Shown here: positions 63,128-64,000 of the stretch, piece by piece
Position numbering within the stretch: position 1 is the first letter of the stretch
Layout of the letters: every line of letters begins with the position of its first letter
Assembly (NCBI GenBank): GCA_034521715.1
Contig: JAXHLY010000009.1
Coordinates: 1-64,000, forward strand
Direction: 5' to 3'
DNA from: Methylohalomonas sp034521715
GTDB lineage: Bacteria > Pseudomonadota > Gammaproteobacteria > Methylohalomonadales > Methylohalomonadaceae
Length of the DNA stretch: 64,000 nucleotides
Program-made: the position numbers and the translations under genes
Notes under the pieces: model-generated
The model's input: only the letters and a program-made list of their open reading frames with translations
Told to the model about the DNA's origin: nothing
Database searches by the model: none

Positions 63128-64000
63128 TCATTCATCCTCTTCCAGCAACCCGTCGGCACGAAACATGTCACGTATGCCGCGGATGGCCTGGCGCGTACGC
63201 TGCCTGTTCTCGATCAGGGCAAAACGCAGGTAGTCGTCACCATAACTGCCAAAACCGATGCCCGGTGACACCGCCACCTTGGCCTCCATCAGCAGTTTCT
63301 TCGAAAACTCCAGCGATCCCATCTCCCTGTACGGTTCGGGAATCGGGGCCCAGACGAACATTGTTCCCCGCGGCCGTTCCACTTCCCAGCCGATGCCCTC
63401 AAAACCATCGCATAATGCATTACGGCGCCGGCGATACATCTCACTGATTTCCCTGACGCACTCCTGTGGGCCCTCCAGGGCAGTAATCGCGGCAACCTGG
63501 ATCGGCGTGAACATGCCGTAATCCAGGTACGACTTCATGCGTGTCAGCGCGCCGACCAGCGTCTGGTTGCCGACCATGAAGCCGACACGCCAGCCCGGCA
63601 TATTGTAGCTCTTCGATAATGAGAAGAACTCGACCGCGACATCCTTGGCGCCCGGCACTTGCAGGATTGATGGCGCCTTGTAGCCGTCAAAAACGATATC
63701 GGCATAGGCCAGGTCCTGCACAATCCAGATACCGTGTTCGCGGGCGATATCGACAACCTTCTCAAAAAACTCAAGATCGACGCACTGCGAAGTCGGGTTG
63801 CTGGGAAAATTCAGTAACAGGATCTTCGGCCGCGGCCAGCAGTCGCGGATCGCCTTCTGCAATTCGGCAAAAAAATCCACCTCGGGGCCGATCGGCACAT
63901 GCCGGACATCGGCACCGGCAATCACAAATCCGAACGGATGGATCGGATAGGCCGGATTGGGTACCAGTACCGCATCACCCTTGTCGACAGTGGCCAGGGC
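63128..64000 (-). CDS. alaC: Class I aminotransferase, AlaC-like (5' end outside window)
   Basis: The visible 290 residues run from ALATVDKGDAVLVPNPAYPI at the window edge to the stop. Motifs are LLLNFPSNPTSQCVDLEFFE, HGIWIVQDLAYADIVFDGY, FFSLSKSYNMPGWRVGFMVG with the PLP lysine, and VAVSPGIGFGSYGDDYLRFA with the substrate-binding Arg. This matches AlaC/AlaA-type glutamate-pyruvate aminotransferases, which commonly precede hom and thrC in gammaproteobacteria. The N-terminal about 110 residues are missing. A valine or other amino-acid specificity cannot be excluded. Confidence 0.92.
   Translation of the reverse strand, partial: ALATVDKGDAVLVPNPAYPIHPFGFVIAGADVRHVPIGPEVDFFAELQKAIRDCWPRPKILLLNFPSNPTSQCVDLEFFEKVVDIAREHGIWIVQDLAYADIVFDGYKAPSILQVPGAKDVAVEFFSLSKSYNMPGWRVGFMVGNQTLVGALTRMKSYLDYGMFTPIQVAAITALEGPQECVREISEMYRRRRNALCDGFEGIGWEVERPRGTMFVWAPIPEPYREMGSLEFSKKLLMEAKVAVSPGIGFGSYGDDYLRFALIENRQRTRQAIRGIRDMFRADGLLEEDE

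Overview
The window looks like chromosomal DNA from a GC-rich gammaproteobacterium. The evidence is the gene content and order: clpS-clpA, argE-argA, prfB-lysS close to recJ and an rpfE-like gene, a homodimeric-type aceE-aceF-lpdA operon whose E3 carries its own lipoyl domain, and an alanine aminotransferase-hom-thrC operon. There are no rRNA or tRNA genes, no CRISPR array, no prophage and no intact insertion sequence. The species cannot be named from the sequence alone.

Region by region. (1) 0-9 kb is a metal-handling region: an atypical CDF exporter, a DMT transporter, a Met/His-rich periplasmic protein, a decayed CusA/CzcA remnant, a broken amino-acid permease, and a MerR-controlled operon (MerR, thioredoxin-fold protein, MerC-like membrane protein, thioredoxin-like protein). 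That operon is divergent from a Cu-type P1B ATPase whose two N-terminal metal domains read GMGSDHC instead of GMxCxxC. (2) 9-20 kb carries isocitrate lyase with a divergent LysR regulator, clpS-clpA, argE-argA, ilvD and a lytic transglycosylase. (3) 20-32 kb has pgpA, tspO, DUF genes, a Cfa-like methyltransferase plus FAD oxidase pair that suggests methyl-branched or furan fatty acids, a run of small membrane and periplasmic proteins, and a K+/H+ or Na+/H+ antiporter. (4) 33-39 kb is the pyruvate dehydrogenase operon. (5) 39-47 kb has a Nudix hydrolase, an esterase, argG, a HigBA-type toxin-antitoxin pair, UPF0158/DUF6933, small membrane proteins, a patatin and a Y-family polymerase. (6) 48-53 kb has a GGDEF/EAL protein behind two CRP-type sites and an hvf-type RiPP cluster: precursor with EGKCG repeats, DUF692 MNIO enzyme, DUF2063 partner and DoxX protein. 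(7) 53-64 kb has lysS, prfB with its programmed frameshift, recJ, an rpfE-like gene, and thrC-hom-aminotransferase.

Three genome-wide features stand out. Many core genes (aceE, aceF, ilvD, aceA, argG, lysS, merR, doxX and others) contain single-base indels, often in short homopolymers; consensus sequence error is more likely than real inactivation. A roughly 165-bp palindromic repeat family with inverted ends occurs in three near-full copies plus decayed ones. Short tandem repeats (7-mer ATTCACG, 8-mer TTGATTGG) lie directly against stop codons at many loci.

The strongest biological system is the MNIO RiPP cluster at 50.6-53.4 kb. Families of this kind handle copper and related metals, which fits the separate metal-export and MerR region at the left of the window.
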